From an uncultured Lachnospiraceae bacterium (GTDB lineage: Bacteria > Bacillota > Clostridia > Lachnospirales > Lachnospiraceae): DNA of 52,042 bases. The stretch is from positions 1 to 52,042 of the forward strand of contig CAJUBP010000035.1 in assembly GCA_910584585.1 (NCBI GenBank). The letters are read 5' to 3'. Under the pieces are notes generated by a model. It did no database searches. It was not told where the DNA came from and worked only from the letters and a program-made list of their open reading frames with translations. A program made the position numbers and the translations under genes. This document shows, piece by piece, positions 33,652 to 42,689 of this stretch. Position 1 is the stretch's first letter; each line of letters opens with the position of its first letter.

Positions 33652-35367
33652 ATGGAGATGAGGAAGAAAAAACTTCCTATTGGGATTGAAAATTTTGAAA
33701 AACTTCGCACAGAAGATTTTTACTATATGGATAAATCGGGGCTTATCGCAGAATTACTCTATAATTGGGGAGAAGTAAATCTGTTCACCCGCCCCAGAAG
33801 ATTTGGGAAAACGCTGAATATGAGTATGCTGGAGTACTTTTTCTCACTGAATGGGGATAAGCGTATTTTTGACGGGTTGGGTATCTCAAAGGAAACGGCG
33901 CTCTGTGAGAAATATATGGGAAAATATCCGGTTGTATCCATTTCCCTGAAGGGGATTGACGCGCGAACTTATGAGACGGCATATCAGATGGCGGTTCGGG
34001 TTATCATAGAAGCGGCGGCAAAATGTTATTTTCTTTTAGAAAGTGAAAAACTAAACGCTCATGACAAAGCAGAATACAAAGATCTTTTGGATAAAAAGAT
34101 GAGTGAAGCCACGCTTGGCAGCAGCTTAAGGCAGTTGTCTGGAATGCTGGAAAAACATTATGGGACAAAAGTCATTCTGCTGATTGATGAATATGATGTT
34201 CCGCTGGCAAAAGCGCATGCAAACGGATACTATGACCAGATGATTTCTTTGATCCGAAGTCTGCTTGGAGAGGCATTGAAGACAAACAACAGCCTGAAAT
34301 TAGCGGTGCTGACCGGGTGCCTTCGGATTTCAAAGGAAAGTATCTTTACCGGGCTTAATAACCTGAAAGTATTGACGATTGCGGATGAGCGTTTTGATGA
34401 ATACTTTGGTTTTACGGACAAAGAAGTAAGAGAACTTCTGGAGTATTATGACGTAACGGATCATTATGAGGAAATAAAAAGATGGTATGACGGCTACCAG
34501 TTTGGAAATGCAGAAGTGTATTGTCCGTGGGATGTATTGAATCATTGTGACAGGATCCGGAATGAGCCTCATGTACAGCCTGAAAATTATTGGATCAATA
34601 CCAGTAGCAATGACGCAGTGAAACGATTCATTCAGGAATCGGCCAATCTTACGACCAAACGGGAAATAGAGCGTTTAGTGGCGGGGGAGGTCGTTACAAA
34701 GGAAATCCATCAGGAACTGACGTATGCGGAGATTTATCAAACCATTGACAATATCTGGAGCCTGCTCTTTACCACAGGTTATCTGACGCAGCGGGGAAGA
34801 GCAGAGGGAAGGCGGATGAAACTGGCGATTCCCAATCTTGAAATCCGGGATATTTATGTGACACAGATCATGGAACTCTTTAAGGAGAATGTTCGGGAAG
34901 ACGGGAATATGCTGAATCGCTTCTGCGATGCTTTGCAGAATGGAGATGCGGAAAATGTAGAAAAGATATTTACAGAATATTTAAGGAAAACCATCAGTAT
35001 CCGGGATACGGCCGTAAGAACAGAGATGAAAGAAAACTTTTATCATGGCGTTCTCCTTGGAATCTTAGGAGTGAAAACTCGGTGGGGGATTTCTTCCAAC
35101 AGGGAAATGGGGGAGGGATATGCGGATATTCTTGCGGAACCAGAAACCGGGGATATGGGGATTATCATAGAAGTGAAATATGCGCATGACGGAGATCTGG
35201 ACGGAGCATGTAAGGAGGCGTTAAAGCAGATAGAATATACAAAGTATGAAGATGACCTTGAAGACGATGGGGTGGAAAATATCCTGAAATATGGGATTGC
35301 CTGCTATAAAAAGCGGTGCAGGGCAATGCTGGCAACTGGAGCGATGAAACAAGCTGCCATAGAATAG
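33652..35367 (+). CDS. AAA-ATPase-like / PD-(D/E)XK nuclease-like protein
   Basis: The 571-residue protein of the AAA-ATPase-like/DUF1703 group begins LPIGIENFEKLRTEDFYYMDKS. It has a Walker A-like RPRRFGKTLNMSML, Walker B VILLIDEYDVPL, a helical middle, and a C-terminal PD-(D/E)XK-like core GEGYADILAEPETGDMGIIIEVKY. Such genes occur in many paralogues in gut Clostridia and Bacteroidetes; the role is unsettled (mobile-element- or defence-related has been suggested). ATG 33652 is chosen with GGAAGGAG about 11 bases upstream; the frame is open further up but without conserved sequence. Confidence 0.85.
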   Translation: MEMRKKKLPIGIENFEKLRTEDFYYMDKSGLIAELLYNWGEVNLFTRPRRFGKTLNMSMLEYFFSLNGDKRIFDGLGISKETALCEKYMGKYPVVSISLKGIDARTYETAYQMAVRVIIEAAAKCYFLLESEKLNAHDKAEYKDLLDKKMSEATLGSSLRQLSGMLEKHYGTKVILLIDEYDVPLAKAHANGYYDQMISLIRSLLGEALKTNNSLKLAVLTGCLRISKESIFTGLNNLKVLTIADERFDEYFGFTDKEVRELLEYYDVTDHYEEIKRWYDGYQFGNAEVYCPWDVLNHCDRIRNEPHVQPENYWINTSSNDAVKRFIQESANLTTKREIERLVAGEVVTKEIHQELTYAEIYQTIDNIWSLLFTTGYLTQRGRAEGRRMKLAIPNLEIRDIYVTQIMELFKENVREDGNMLNRFCDALQNGDAENVEKIFTEYLRKTISIRDTAVRTEMKENFYHGVLLGILGVKTRWGISSNREMGEGYADILAEPETGDMGIIIEVKYAHDGDLDGACKEALKQIEYTKYEDDLEDDGVENILKYGIACYKKRCRAMLATGAMKQAAIE

Positions 35368-35399
35368 CTTCCGAAAAAATATATGTTTTGTTCAAAGTA

Positions 35400-35428
35400 T
35401 TGAATTGTTATTTTATACATGTTATGGT
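35400..35428 (+). promoter_or_regulatory. Promoter of pyrE
   Basis: TTGAAT and TATGGT are 17 bases apart, about 64 bp before the pyrE ATG. A small GCGGAAATCCGC stem follows in the leader. Confidence 0.5.
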
Positions 35429-35491
35429 AAAATAAAACCGTATTTGAGGAAAAATGCGGAAATCCGCGTAAACAGGAGGATAGAACCAGAC

Positions 35492-36169
35492 ATGGAACAG
35501 TACAAGCAGGAATTTATAGAATTTATGGTAGACTGCCAGGTGTTGAAATTCGGCGAATTTATCTTAAAAAGCGGACGGAAATCGCCGTTTTTTATGAACG
35601 CGGGCGCATATGTGACAGGCGCGCAGCTTCGTAAGCTGGGGGAATATTACGCCAGGGCGATTCATGAGCATTACGGGGATGATTTTGACGTGTTATTCGG
35701 GCCGGCCTACAAGGGAATCCCTTTAAGCGTCGCCGCCACCATGGCTTACAGTGAATTATACGGGAAGGAGATCCGCTACTGTTCCAACCGGAAAGAAGCG
35801 AAAGATCACGGAGACGCCGGAATTTTACTGGGCAGCAAGCTGAAAGACGGAGACAAAGTCGTGATTATTGAAGACGTTACCACCTCCGGCAAATCCATGG
35901 AAGAGACAGTGCCCATTATCCGGGCTCAGGCAGACATTGAGATCAAAGGGCTGATGGTGTCTTTAAACCGGATGGAGCGGGGCAAGGGAACCAGGAGCGC
36001 TCTGGAAGAAATCAAAGAGCTGTACGGCTTCGACGCGAACGCCATTGTTACCATGAAAGATGTTACAGAATATCTGTATAATAAACCATATAAAGGAAAT
36101 ATATATATTAATGATGAAATGAAAGCAGCCATAGACAATTATTATGCTCAGTACGGAGCAAATGAGTGA
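35492..36169 (+). CDS. pyrE: Orotate phosphoribosyltransferase
   Basis: Joins orotate and PRPP to give OMP. The 225-residue protein has LKSGRKSPFFMNAG, LFGPAYKGIPLS, the catalytic-loop Lys/His in NRKEAKDHGD, and the PRPP-binding signature VVIIEDVTTSGKSMEET. ATG 35492 has AACAGGAGG upstream; the longer frame to 35405 crosses the promoter. It completes, with pyrC, pyrF, pyrK and pyrD, most of the pathway in this window; carbamoyl-phosphate synthase and pyrB are not seen. Confidence 0.95.
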   Translation: MEQYKQEFIEFMVDCQVLKFGEFILKSGRKSPFFMNAGAYVTGAQLRKLGEYYARAIHEHYGDDFDVLFGPAYKGIPLSVAATMAYSELYGKEIRYCSNRKEAKDHGDAGILLGSKLKDGDKVVIIEDVTTSGKSMEETVPIIRAQADIEIKGLMVSLNRMERGKGTRSALEEIKELYGFDANAIVTMKDVTEYLYNKPYKGNIYINDEMKAAIDNYYAQYGANE

Positions 36170-36192
36170 GGCATTATATTTGGAGGTTGGGA

Positions 36193-36345
36193 ATGAACGA
36201 AAAAATATACAAGACAATGGCGGTAACAGGAGCCGGAAATATTGCGTTGGGCGTTGTTGTCCTGGTATGCGGAATTGCCTGCGGGGTTCTGTCTATTGTC
36301 AGCGGCGCCAGAATCTTAAAACGTAAATCAGATATCATTTTTTAA
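36193..36345 (+). CDS. 50-residue membrane peptide, unknown
   Basis: Short ORF MNEKIYKTMAVTGAGNI followed by one long hydrophobic helix (about residues 17-38) and a basic C-terminus (ARILKRKSDIIF), giving a single-pass protein. TGGAGG lies eight bases upstream of the ATG. It sits between pyrE and the vanZ-like gene, 23 bp and 11 bp away, so it is probably part of a pyrE transcript or of the small membrane-protein cluster. No family is recognised. Confidence 0.65.
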   Translation: MNEKIYKTMAVTGAGNIALGVVVLVCGIACGVLSIVSGARILKRKSDIIF

Positions 36346-36356
36346 GGGCGGATCAA

Positions 36357-36836
36357 TTGAAAAAAGATTATAAAAGGACACTCCGGATATGCAGCAGAAT
36401 CATGTTCGGAGTCTATATTATTTGTTTAACCTATTTCCTGTTCTTCGCGGAGAGCACCGGCCGCACCTTTGAGGGCCGCGCCTATCATTACAATCTGGAG
36501 CTGTTTAAGGAAATCAGGCGTTTTATTGTCTATCGGCATACGCTGGGGACAAAGGCGGTGCTGCTGAACCTGGTGGGAAATATTGTGGCTTTTGTTCCAT
36601 TTGGATTTTTTTTGCCGATCCTGTACCCAAAATGCAGGAATTTTCTGTATACCGTATTTTTCAGCTTTGAGGTCAGCCTTGCGGTGGAAACCATACAGCT
36701 TGTGTCGAAAGTGGGAAGTTTCGACGTGGATGATATGCTGTTGAATACCATAGGAGGCGCGCTGGGCTGCCTGATTTTTTATTGGATGAACCGGATAAGG
36801 AGAAATTATGAGACAAAAGAAAAAAAGCGGCTTTAA
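36357..36836 (+). CDS. VanZ-family membrane protein
   Basis: The 159-residue protein has four hydrophobic segments and the VanZ-like core: NLVGNIVAFVPFGFFLPIL, VSLAVETIQLVSKVGSFDVDDMLLNTIGGALGCLI. VanZ proteins are linked to teicoplanin resistance in VanA operons, but most chromosomal homologues have no known role. The TTG start with AAGGGCGG upstream gives a sensible N-terminus just before the first helix. Its 3' end overlaps the next gene by 29 bp. Confidence 0.85.
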   Translation: MKKDYKRTLRICSRIMFGVYIICLTYFLFFAESTGRTFEGRAYHYNLELFKEIRRFIVYRHTLGTKAVLLNLVGNIVAFVPFGFFLPILYPKCRNFLYTVFFSFEVSLAVETIQLVSKVGSFDVDDMLLNTIGGALGCLIFYWMNRIRRNYETKEKKRL

Positions 36837-37125
36837 ATTTGCAGGGAAAAAACATTCCAGGCGGGGAAAAATATCACTGACGCTGGCGCTGTGTTCTGTG
36901 TTCGCAGGCATTGGAATGGTGGCGTTTTCCATACAAAACGGCGGAAACGCCACCATATACATTGGAAGCGCAGGACTATTCGCCCTGTTTATCTCACTGA
37001 TATCGCTAATAATTGGGCTTTCCAGCCTGAAAGAAGAGAGCTACAAATTATTTCCCGTTCTGGGCAGCATTTGTTCCGTCCTCACCCTGGCAGCCTGGGT
37101 AGCAGTTTACATGCTTGGATTCTGA
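36808..37125 (+). CDS. DUF6142-type small membrane protein
   Basis: The 105-residue protein starts with a very basic segment (RQKKKSGFKFAGKKHSRRGK), then three hydrophobic helices with a GNATIYIGSAG loop and a C-terminal VAVYMLGF. Length and pattern fit the small DUF6142 family of Clostridia. AAGGAG precedes the ATG, which lies inside the vanZ-like gene, so translation is coupled. Function unknown. Confidence 0.7.
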   Translation: MRQKKKSGFKFAGKKHSRRGKISLTLALCSVFAGIGMVAFSIQNGGNATIYIGSAGLFALFISLISLIIGLSSLKEESYKLFPVLGSICSVLTLAAWVAVYMLGF

Positions 37126-37142
37126 TAAACTGTGCAATCTAT

Positions 37143-37231
37143 CTTCGATACACAGGAACTAACGGAGCGCTGCCCAGTTTGCGTGCCAAAGGGCGCTCCG
37201 TTCGTTCCGTCCCCATTCAAAGATAAAAAAT
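37143..37231 (+). repeat. Hairpin repeat family, copy B
   Basis: Arms 37155-37170 (GGAACTAACGGAGCGC) and 37193-37208 (GCGCTCCGTTCGTTCC) pair with one mismatch. They are flanked by TTCGATACACA and the tail CAAAGATAAAAA. The inner loop TGCCCAGTTTGCGTGCCAAA matches copies A and C. It lies 44 bp upstream of the aminopeptidase start. Confidence 0.85.
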
Positions 37232-37274
37232 AATGCATCACAGAAATGAACTCTTGGAAAGGACAGATAGAAAA

Positions 37275-39353
37275 ATGACCTATTGTAAAGTTTGGCAGCC
37301 CTACCGTGAAGAGGTAAAGGAACGATATCCCCTGGTAATGGAGCGGCTGGAACAAATCGAGACAGAAGAGACGGTGAAACAGCCGTATTTATCGTATTTC
37401 CGCCATGCAGCGGCTTTCCTGAGACAGCTTGGCGCGCTGGAAGCGGAAGTGACCTCAGGAGCCTGGGAAAAGAAAAGTCTGGAGGAAATGAGCAGGAAGA
37501 ACCGTTCCCTCTATGAAGAAATACTGCCGGAACATTACGCAAAAAGTTACGGCAATCCCTCCTATGCAGCGGAAGAACTGGGAGAGCAGTACGGCAAACT
37601 GCTGGGCGCGCTGTACGCAGATCTCCGATCCCTGATCCCCTATGCTTATGAGGGAAGAATCTATGACATTGCCATATTCAGCGAACTTCTGGTGGAAATT
37701 TATAACCTGTTTGAGCAGGAGGAAGCGCCGGCCAAGAACGAGGTGCAGCAGGTGCTCTACTGGTTTTTCCACGATTACGGGGAGGTATTCACAGAAATCG
37801 GCGTCATGGCCCAGACCAGCCCGGAAATGGATTTCTATACCCGTATCATCATGGACAGCGACCTTGAGGATCTGCGGTATCTTTACCGCTACGGCGTTTA
37901 TATTACAGAAAATGAGAAGAAAACAGCAGAATTTCTGAACCGTATGTCGGAAGAACAGATTCAGGCCATGGCGGATACTTATACGGAAGGGTACCGAATC
38001 GGATTCGAGGTGACAGGGAAGGATTTGTCCAAGAAGAAATTTGTGGATTTGCGGTATCCCATCGGCTTTGAGCGGATGATGCGGGCAGCGGTGAAAAATT
38101 TTGAGAAGATGGGGCTTCGGCCGGTGGTCATGCGGACCGGAGAGCTTTCTTTTACCGGCAGGGGAAACGGCAGCGGCAGCATTGTCAGCGTTTCTCCTAA
38201 CCGTCAGTATGAGTACGATCACAAGTCAGATCGGGCTCTTTATCTGGACAAGGCATTGGTGGAGCGCAGGCTTGAGGCGTTAAGGACCGCTTATGAGGCC
38301 AGGAAAAAAGAAGCTGCCTGGTACGGCGGGCCTGCTGTGGTGGAGACTTTTGGAGAAGCGGGATTTGAACCGAAAGCCAATCCGGATTCCTGGCAGTTTG
38401 ATGAGAAGCAGCAGAAGCTGAATGTCTATTATTCCAATCAGGCCATGCAGATTACCAACCAGTACATTAAGGGAGAAGAGCGCAGCTTTACCATAATCGC
38501 CTATCCGATTCCGGAGATTGGCCCGCAGTTTGAAGAGATTTTCGCAGAAACGGTAAAGGTAAATACGCTGGATTACCAATTATACCGGGATATGCAGCAG
38601 AAGATCATTGATGTGTTGGATGAAGGCGAGACGGTGCGCATCACTGGAAAAGGGAAGAATACCACAGATTTGACCGTAGCGCTCTGTCCCTTAAAGGACA
38701 GGAGCCGGGAGACGGCTTTTGAGAACTGCGTGGCGGATGTGAATATTCCTGTGGGAGAGGTATTTACTTCTCCCAGGTTAAAAGGCACCAACGGCCATCT
38801 GCATGTGACTCAGGTGTATCTGAACGGACTGAAATACCTGGATTTGGAAGTGGATTTTAAGGACGGCATGATCAGCCGGTATTCCTGTAAAAATTTTGAT
38901 TCTGAACAGGAGAATCAGGCGTTTTTAAAAGAAAATCTGCTGAAACATCACGAGACGCTTCCTTTGGGGGAATTCGCCGTCGGAACCAATACCACCGCTT
39001 ACCGGATGGGGATTAAATATCAGATTCAGGATAAGCTTCCCATCTTGATTGCAGAGAAAACAGGCCCCCATTTTGCGGTGGGGGACACCTGCTACAGCCT
39101 GGCGGAGGATATGCCGGTGTTCAATCCGGACGGAAAAGAAATTGTGGCAAGGGATAATGAAGTGTCTATACTCAGGAAAGAAGATTTGCAGAAAGCCTAT
39201 TTTAACTGCCATACAGATATTACCATTCCTTATGACGAGCTGGATCGGATTACGGTGCGGAAAAAAGACGGCTCCTGCGCGGATGTGATACGGGACGGGA
39301 AATTCGTGGTGCCGGGAACGGAACTGCTGAACGAACCATTAGATAAGGGATGA
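37275..39353 (+). CDS. M29-family aminopeptidase with long N-terminal extension
   Basis: The C-terminal part, from about residue 235, follows the AmpS/M29 metallo-aminopeptidase pattern: DLRYPIGFERMMRAA, EGETVRITGKGKNTTDL, NIPVGEVFTSP with a metal-ligand Glu, LGEFAVGTNTTAYRMG, and TGPHFAVGDTCYS with a ligand His. Ordinary M29 enzymes are about 400 residues; this one has 692. The extra helical N-terminal 235 residues (YLSYFRHAAAFLRQLGALEAEV, FHDYGEVFTEIGVMAQTSPEMDFYTRII) may be a regulatory or substrate-access domain. Cytoplasmic peptide turnover is the likely role. ATG 37275 follows GGAAAGGA; an earlier in-frame ATG at 37233 has no ribosome site. Confidence 0.85.
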   Translation: MTYCKVWQPYREEVKERYPLVMERLEQIETEETVKQPYLSYFRHAAAFLRQLGALEAEVTSGAWEKKSLEEMSRKNRSLYEEILPEHYAKSYGNPSYAAEELGEQYGKLLGALYADLRSLIPYAYEGRIYDIAIFSELLVEIYNLFEQEEAPAKNEVQQVLYWFFHDYGEVFTEIGVMAQTSPEMDFYTRIIMDSDLEDLRYLYRYGVYITENEKKTAEFLNRMSEEQIQAMADTYTEGYRIGFEVTGKDLSKKKFVDLRYPIGFERMMRAAVKNFEKMGLRPVVMRTGELSFTGRGNGSGSIVSVSPNRQYEYDHKSDRALYLDKALVERRLEALRTAYEARKKEAAWYGGPAVVETFGEAGFEPKANPDSWQFDEKQQKLNVYYSNQAMQITNQYIKGEERSFTIIAYPIPEIGPQFEEIFAETVKVNTLDYQLYRDMQQKIIDVLDEGETVRITGKGKNTTDLTVALCPLKDRSRETAFENCVADVNIPVGEVFTSPRLKGTNGHLHVTQVYLNGLKYLDLEVDFKDGMISRYSCKNFDSEQENQAFLKENLLKHHETLPLGEFAVGTNTTAYRMGIKYQIQDKLPILIAEKTGPHFAVGDTCYSLAEDMPVFNPDGKEIVARDNEVSILRKEDLQKAYFNCHTDITIPYDELDRITVRKKDGSCADVIRDGKFVVPGTELLNEPLDKG

Positions 39354-39449
39354 ACGAAAAAGCAGAATGAGCGAAAAAGCAGAATGAACGAATAAACAGA
39401 ATGAACGAATAAGCAGAATGAACAAATAATCGGAATGAACAAATAAAAA
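39351..39449 (+). repeat. 17-bp tandem repeat starting at a stop codon
   Basis: About six degenerate copies of TGAACGAAAAAGCAGAA run from the TGA stop of the aminopeptidase gene to about 39449, then the MCP ribosome site follows. Confidence 0.85.
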
Positions 39450-39482
39450 TAAGAAGAAAGAGAAATTACGGAGGGACAAGCG

Positions 39483-41009
39483 ATGGAGGAGAGAACAAAT
39501 AATGAGGCGGTATCAGAAATGAAGACCGTTGCCCGCAAATACAGTGAGAAACCGGCCCGGGACGCCAAGGCCAATCAGACAGTGCTGCTGCTGATGTCTT
39601 TTATGGACATACCGCTGATCCTGGCTTTGATGCTCCAGTTTACCTCTGATCCCTATGGAAAAGCAGCGGTTCTGCCTGTTGCGGTTTTGCTGCTGGGAAC
39701 GCTGGTAAGCTGGGGAATGTATGTGAAAGATAAGTCCGGTGAGGTTTTGAGGTATGTAATGCTGGGAAGTTTTCTGGTGGGCTGGGGGTATATGATGCTG
39801 ACAGCGAAAAGCGTCCTGGCCTGCACTTACATATTTCCCATGATGATTGCCCTGATCCTTTATTATGACAGAAAATTTGAAAAGAGGGCTTTTGCGGGAA
39901 TCATGCTGTTTATGGTTTTGCGGGGGATTTCGCTGGCGGCCGCCGGGAATCTGCTGGGGGATGATGTGACTCTGGTCAGCGTCTGCACCGGAATTGTGGT
40001 GACCCTTTCCTATCATGTGACGGCAAGGTCTGCCAAAAATTTTGACCATGATACCATATGGGCTATTAAGGACGAACAGGCAAGACAGAATATGATGATG
40101 GAAGACATTATCCGCATTTCGGAAGCAGTGAAGTCGGAGGTGGGCCATACAGACAGCCTTGTGGAAAATCTGCGGGATTCTTCCCAGGTGGTGCATAGTT
40201 CCATTCAGGAAATTTCTGTCAGCACCCAGATTACGGCGGAAAGCGTGCAGGAACAGACCCAGATGACTTCTCAGATTAAAGACGCTATCGGAGAAACGGC
40301 GGAAAATGCCAGGATTATGGTGGAGGCAGCCGAGGCTTCTGCCCGGATGGCCGAGGAGAGCATGGACAGGATGAACCAGATGCGGGCCGGCGCGGAAACC
40401 ATCGGAAAAACCAACGCCCAGGTGGCGGAATCCATGTCCCAGCTTCAGGATAAGGCAAAAGAAGTGGAACAGATTACAGAAGTTATTTTTGAGATTTCCA
40501 GCCAGACCAATCTGCTGGCCTTAAATGCTTCTATTGAGAGCGCAAGGGCCGGAGAAGCGGGCCGGGGATTTGCGGTGGTTGCGGATCAGATTCGGGAGCT
40601 GTCAGAACAGACCAGAAAATCTACGGAACAGATTGCCGGAATTGTGAAAGAATTGAACAGCAATGCCACAGACGCTGCGGATATTGTGGGAGTTTCCATT
40701 GAGGAAAGCAGGAAGCAGAATGAAATGATTGAGAATACGGCCGGCGGGTTTATGGCGATCCGTGATAATGTGGAGACTCTGACTCAGAGAATCGAAGATA
40801 TTGATTCCAAGATTAAGAATCTGGTGCAGTCCAACGATAAAATTATTGAGAGCATCAGCCAATTGTCGGCCACCAGCCAGCAGGTTTCTGCCAGCGCCTC
40901 CGAGGCAGAGGAACGCAGCCAGCAGAATCAGGCGGAGGCCCAGGAGGCCAAGCAGCTTCTGAGCAGTGTGCAGGAAATTGTGCAGGGCTTTGAAAAATAT
41001 CAGGATTAA
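39483..41009 (+). CDS. Methyl-accepting chemotaxis protein
   Basis: The 508-residue protein has about six membrane helices in the first 190 residues and no large extracellular sensor domain, so it probably senses through the membrane or a membrane-bound ligand. No HAMP is evident. The cytoplasmic signalling hairpin contains the invariant tip EISSQTNLLALNASIESARAGEAGRGFAVVA (around residues 335-365), flanked by long coiled coils with methylation-type Glu/Gln pairs. It implies chemotaxis or a Che-like pathway elsewhere. GGAGGG precedes the ATG. It stands alone before the pur genes. Confidence 0.9.
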   Translation: MEERTNNEAVSEMKTVARKYSEKPARDAKANQTVLLLMSFMDIPLILALMLQFTSDPYGKAAVLPVAVLLLGTLVSWGMYVKDKSGEVLRYVMLGSFLVGWGYMMLTAKSVLACTYIFPMMIALILYYDRKFEKRAFAGIMLFMVLRGISLAAAGNLLGDDVTLVSVCTGIVVTLSYHVTARSAKNFDHDTIWAIKDEQARQNMMMEDIIRISEAVKSEVGHTDSLVENLRDSSQVVHSSIQEISVSTQITAESVQEQTQMTSQIKDAIGETAENARIMVEAAEASARMAEESMDRMNQMRAGAETIGKTNAQVAESMSQLQDKAKEVEQITEVIFEISSQTNLLALNASIESARAGEAGRGFAVVADQIRELSEQTRKSTEQIAGIVKELNSNATDAADIVGVSIEESRKQNEMIENTAGGFMAIRDNVETLTQRIEDIDSKIKNLVQSNDKIIESISQLSATSQQVSASASEAEERSQQNQAEAQEAKQLLSSVQEIVQGFEKYQD

Positions 41010-41110
41010 ACAGGATACAGCATATGCAGAAGGCGGCACAGAACTTTGCGGAATATCGGTAGCAACAGAACAGGCAGCAGAGAAATTAATTCAGATAAAG
41101 GAGAGAGATT

Positions 41111-41611
41111 ATGGCAAAAGTAGGTATTGTAATGGGCAGCGACTCAGACATGCCGGTAATGGCGAAAGCGGCAGACATTTTAGAGGAACTGGGAATTGAC
41201 TATGAGATGAAGATTATCTCAGCCCACAGGGAGCCGGATGTGTTTTTTGAATATGCCAGCTCCGCGGAGGAGAAAGGATTTCAAGTCATCATTGCGGGGG
41301 CGGGAATGGCGGCCCATTTGCCGGGCATGTGCGCCGCAATTTTCCCCATGCCGGTGATAGGGATTCCCATGCACACCACATCGCTGGGAGGAAGGGATTC
41401 TCTCTATTCTATTGTACAGATGCCTTCCGGCATTCCAGTTGCCACAGTGGCAATCAACGGAGGGGCCAACGCTGGGCTGTTGGCGGCAAAGATTCTGGCA
41501 ACCTCAGACAAGGAACTGCTGGGCAGGCTGAAGGATTATTCCAGAAAATTAAAAGAGCAGGTGGAAGCCAAGGACGCTCATCTTCAGGAAGTCGGCTATC
41601 AGAATTATTGA
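41111..41611 (+). CDS. purE: N5-CAIR mutase, PurE
   Basis: Purine synthesis: carboxy-aminoimidazole ribonucleotide step. The 166-residue protein has GIVMGSDSDMPVM, ISAHREPDVFFEYA, IAGAGMAAHLPGM and GIPMHTTSLGGRDSLYSIVQMP, the substrate-binding motifs of PurE. AAGGAGAG precedes the ATG. First gene of the purE-purM-purN-purD run; no purine riboswitch was recognised in the 100-bp leader. Confidence 0.96.
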   Translation: MAKVGIVMGSDSDMPVMAKAADILEELGIDYEMKIISAHREPDVFFEYASSAEEKGFQVIIAGAGMAAHLPGMCAAIFPMPVIGIPMHTTSLGGRDSLYSIVQMPSGIPVATVAINGGANAGLLAAKILATSDKELLGRLKDYSRKLKEQVEAKDAHLQEVGYQNY

Positions 41612-41663
41612 GCAGGAAAAGGCATTGTTGAAAAGCAGAGGGAATCATTTAGGAGGAAAGAAA

Positions 41664-42689
41664 ATGGATTACAAGAATTCAGGCGTAGATATTGAGGCGG
41701 GCTACAAATCAGTGGAGCTGATGAAAAAGCATGTGCAGCAGACCATGCGGCCGGAAGTGCTGACCGGGTTAGGAGGATTCTCCGGCGCTTTTTCCATGGA
41801 GAAGTTCAAGGATATGGAAAAGCCTGTGCTGGTATCCGGCACAGACGGAGTGGGAACCAAGCTGAAGTTGGCGTTTTTGATGGACAAGCATGATACCATC
41901 GGCATTGACTGCGTGGCAATGTGCGTCAACGACATTGCCTGCGCAGGCGGAGAGCCGTTGTTTTTCCTGGATTACATTGCGTGCGGGAAGAATTACCCTG
42001 AGAAAATCGCTGATATTGTAAGCGGCGTGGCGAAAGGGTGCATCCTTGGCGGCGCCGCCCTGATTGGCGGAGAAACGGCGGAGATGCCGGGATTCTATCC
42101 GGAAGAGGAATACGATCTTGCCGGATTTGCCGTAGGTGTGGTAGATGAAAAAGACATTATTACCGGAAAAGAGTTAAAGGCCGGGGACCTGCTCCTTGGC
42201 ATGGCAAGCTCCGGCGTTCATTCCAACGGATTTTCCCTGGTGCGCAAGATATTTAAAATGGATCAGGAGACGCTGAATACCTACCATGAGGAATTGGGAA
42301 AAACCCTGGGAGAAACGCTGCTGGAGCCCACCAAAATCTATGTAAAAGCCCTCCGCGGCGTGAAAGAAGCGGGCATCCGGATCAAAGCCTGCAGCCACAT
42401 TACCGGAGGGGGATTCTATGAAAATGTCCCCAGAATGCTGCCGGAAGGAAAGCATGCCGTGATTGAGAAAAACAGTTACCAGGTGCCGCCTATTTTCGGC
42501 ATGATGGCGCGGGAGGGCCAGGTAGAGGAAAAAGTGATGTACAATACCTACAACATGGGAATCGGCATGGTGCTGGCAGTAGATCCTTCCGATGCAGAAA
42601 AGGCCGTAAAGGCAATTCAGGAAGCAGGAGAAACCGCTTACGTGATAGGCAGGGTGGAAGACGGAGAGAAAGGGGTTACCTTATGCTGA
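41664..42689 (+). CDS. purM: Phosphoribosylformylglycinamidine cyclo-ligase
   Basis: Closes the imidazole ring (FGAM to AIR). The 341-residue protein of the PurM/SelD fold has YKNSGVDIEAGYKSVELM, VSGTDGVGTKLKLAF, the metal/nucleotide region GIDCVAMCVNDIACAGGEPLFFLDY, GGETAEMPGFY and HITGGGFYENVPRMLP. ATG 41664 has AGGAGG upstream. Its stop overlaps the purN start by seven bases. Confidence 0.96.
   Translation: MDYKNSGVDIEAGYKSVELMKKHVQQTMRPEVLTGLGGFSGAFSMEKFKDMEKPVLVSGTDGVGTKLKLAFLMDKHDTIGIDCVAMCVNDIACAGGEPLFFLDYIACGKNYPEKIADIVSGVAKGCILGGAALIGGETAEMPGFYPEEEYDLAGFAVGVVDEKDIITGKELKAGDLLLGMASSGVHSNGFSLVRKIFKMDQETLNTYHEELGKTLGETLLEPTKIYVKALRGVKEAGIRIKACSHITGGGFYENVPRMLPEGKHAVIEKNSYQVPPIFGMMAREGQVEEKVMYNTYNMGIGMVLAVDPSDAEKAVKAIQEAGETAYVIGRVEDGEKGVTLC

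Noticed and set aside
37455..38222. 255-codon minus-strand frame inside the aminopeptidase gene
   Set aside because: Antisense shadow with no recognisable protein features.
39351..39449. 17-bp repeats considered as a CRISPR array
   Set aside because: Repeats are contiguous without unique spacers, too short and degenerate, and no cas genes are present.
41010..41110. Purine riboswitch upstream of purE
   Set aside because: No recognisable purine-riboswitch core or terminator/antiterminator pair in this leader.
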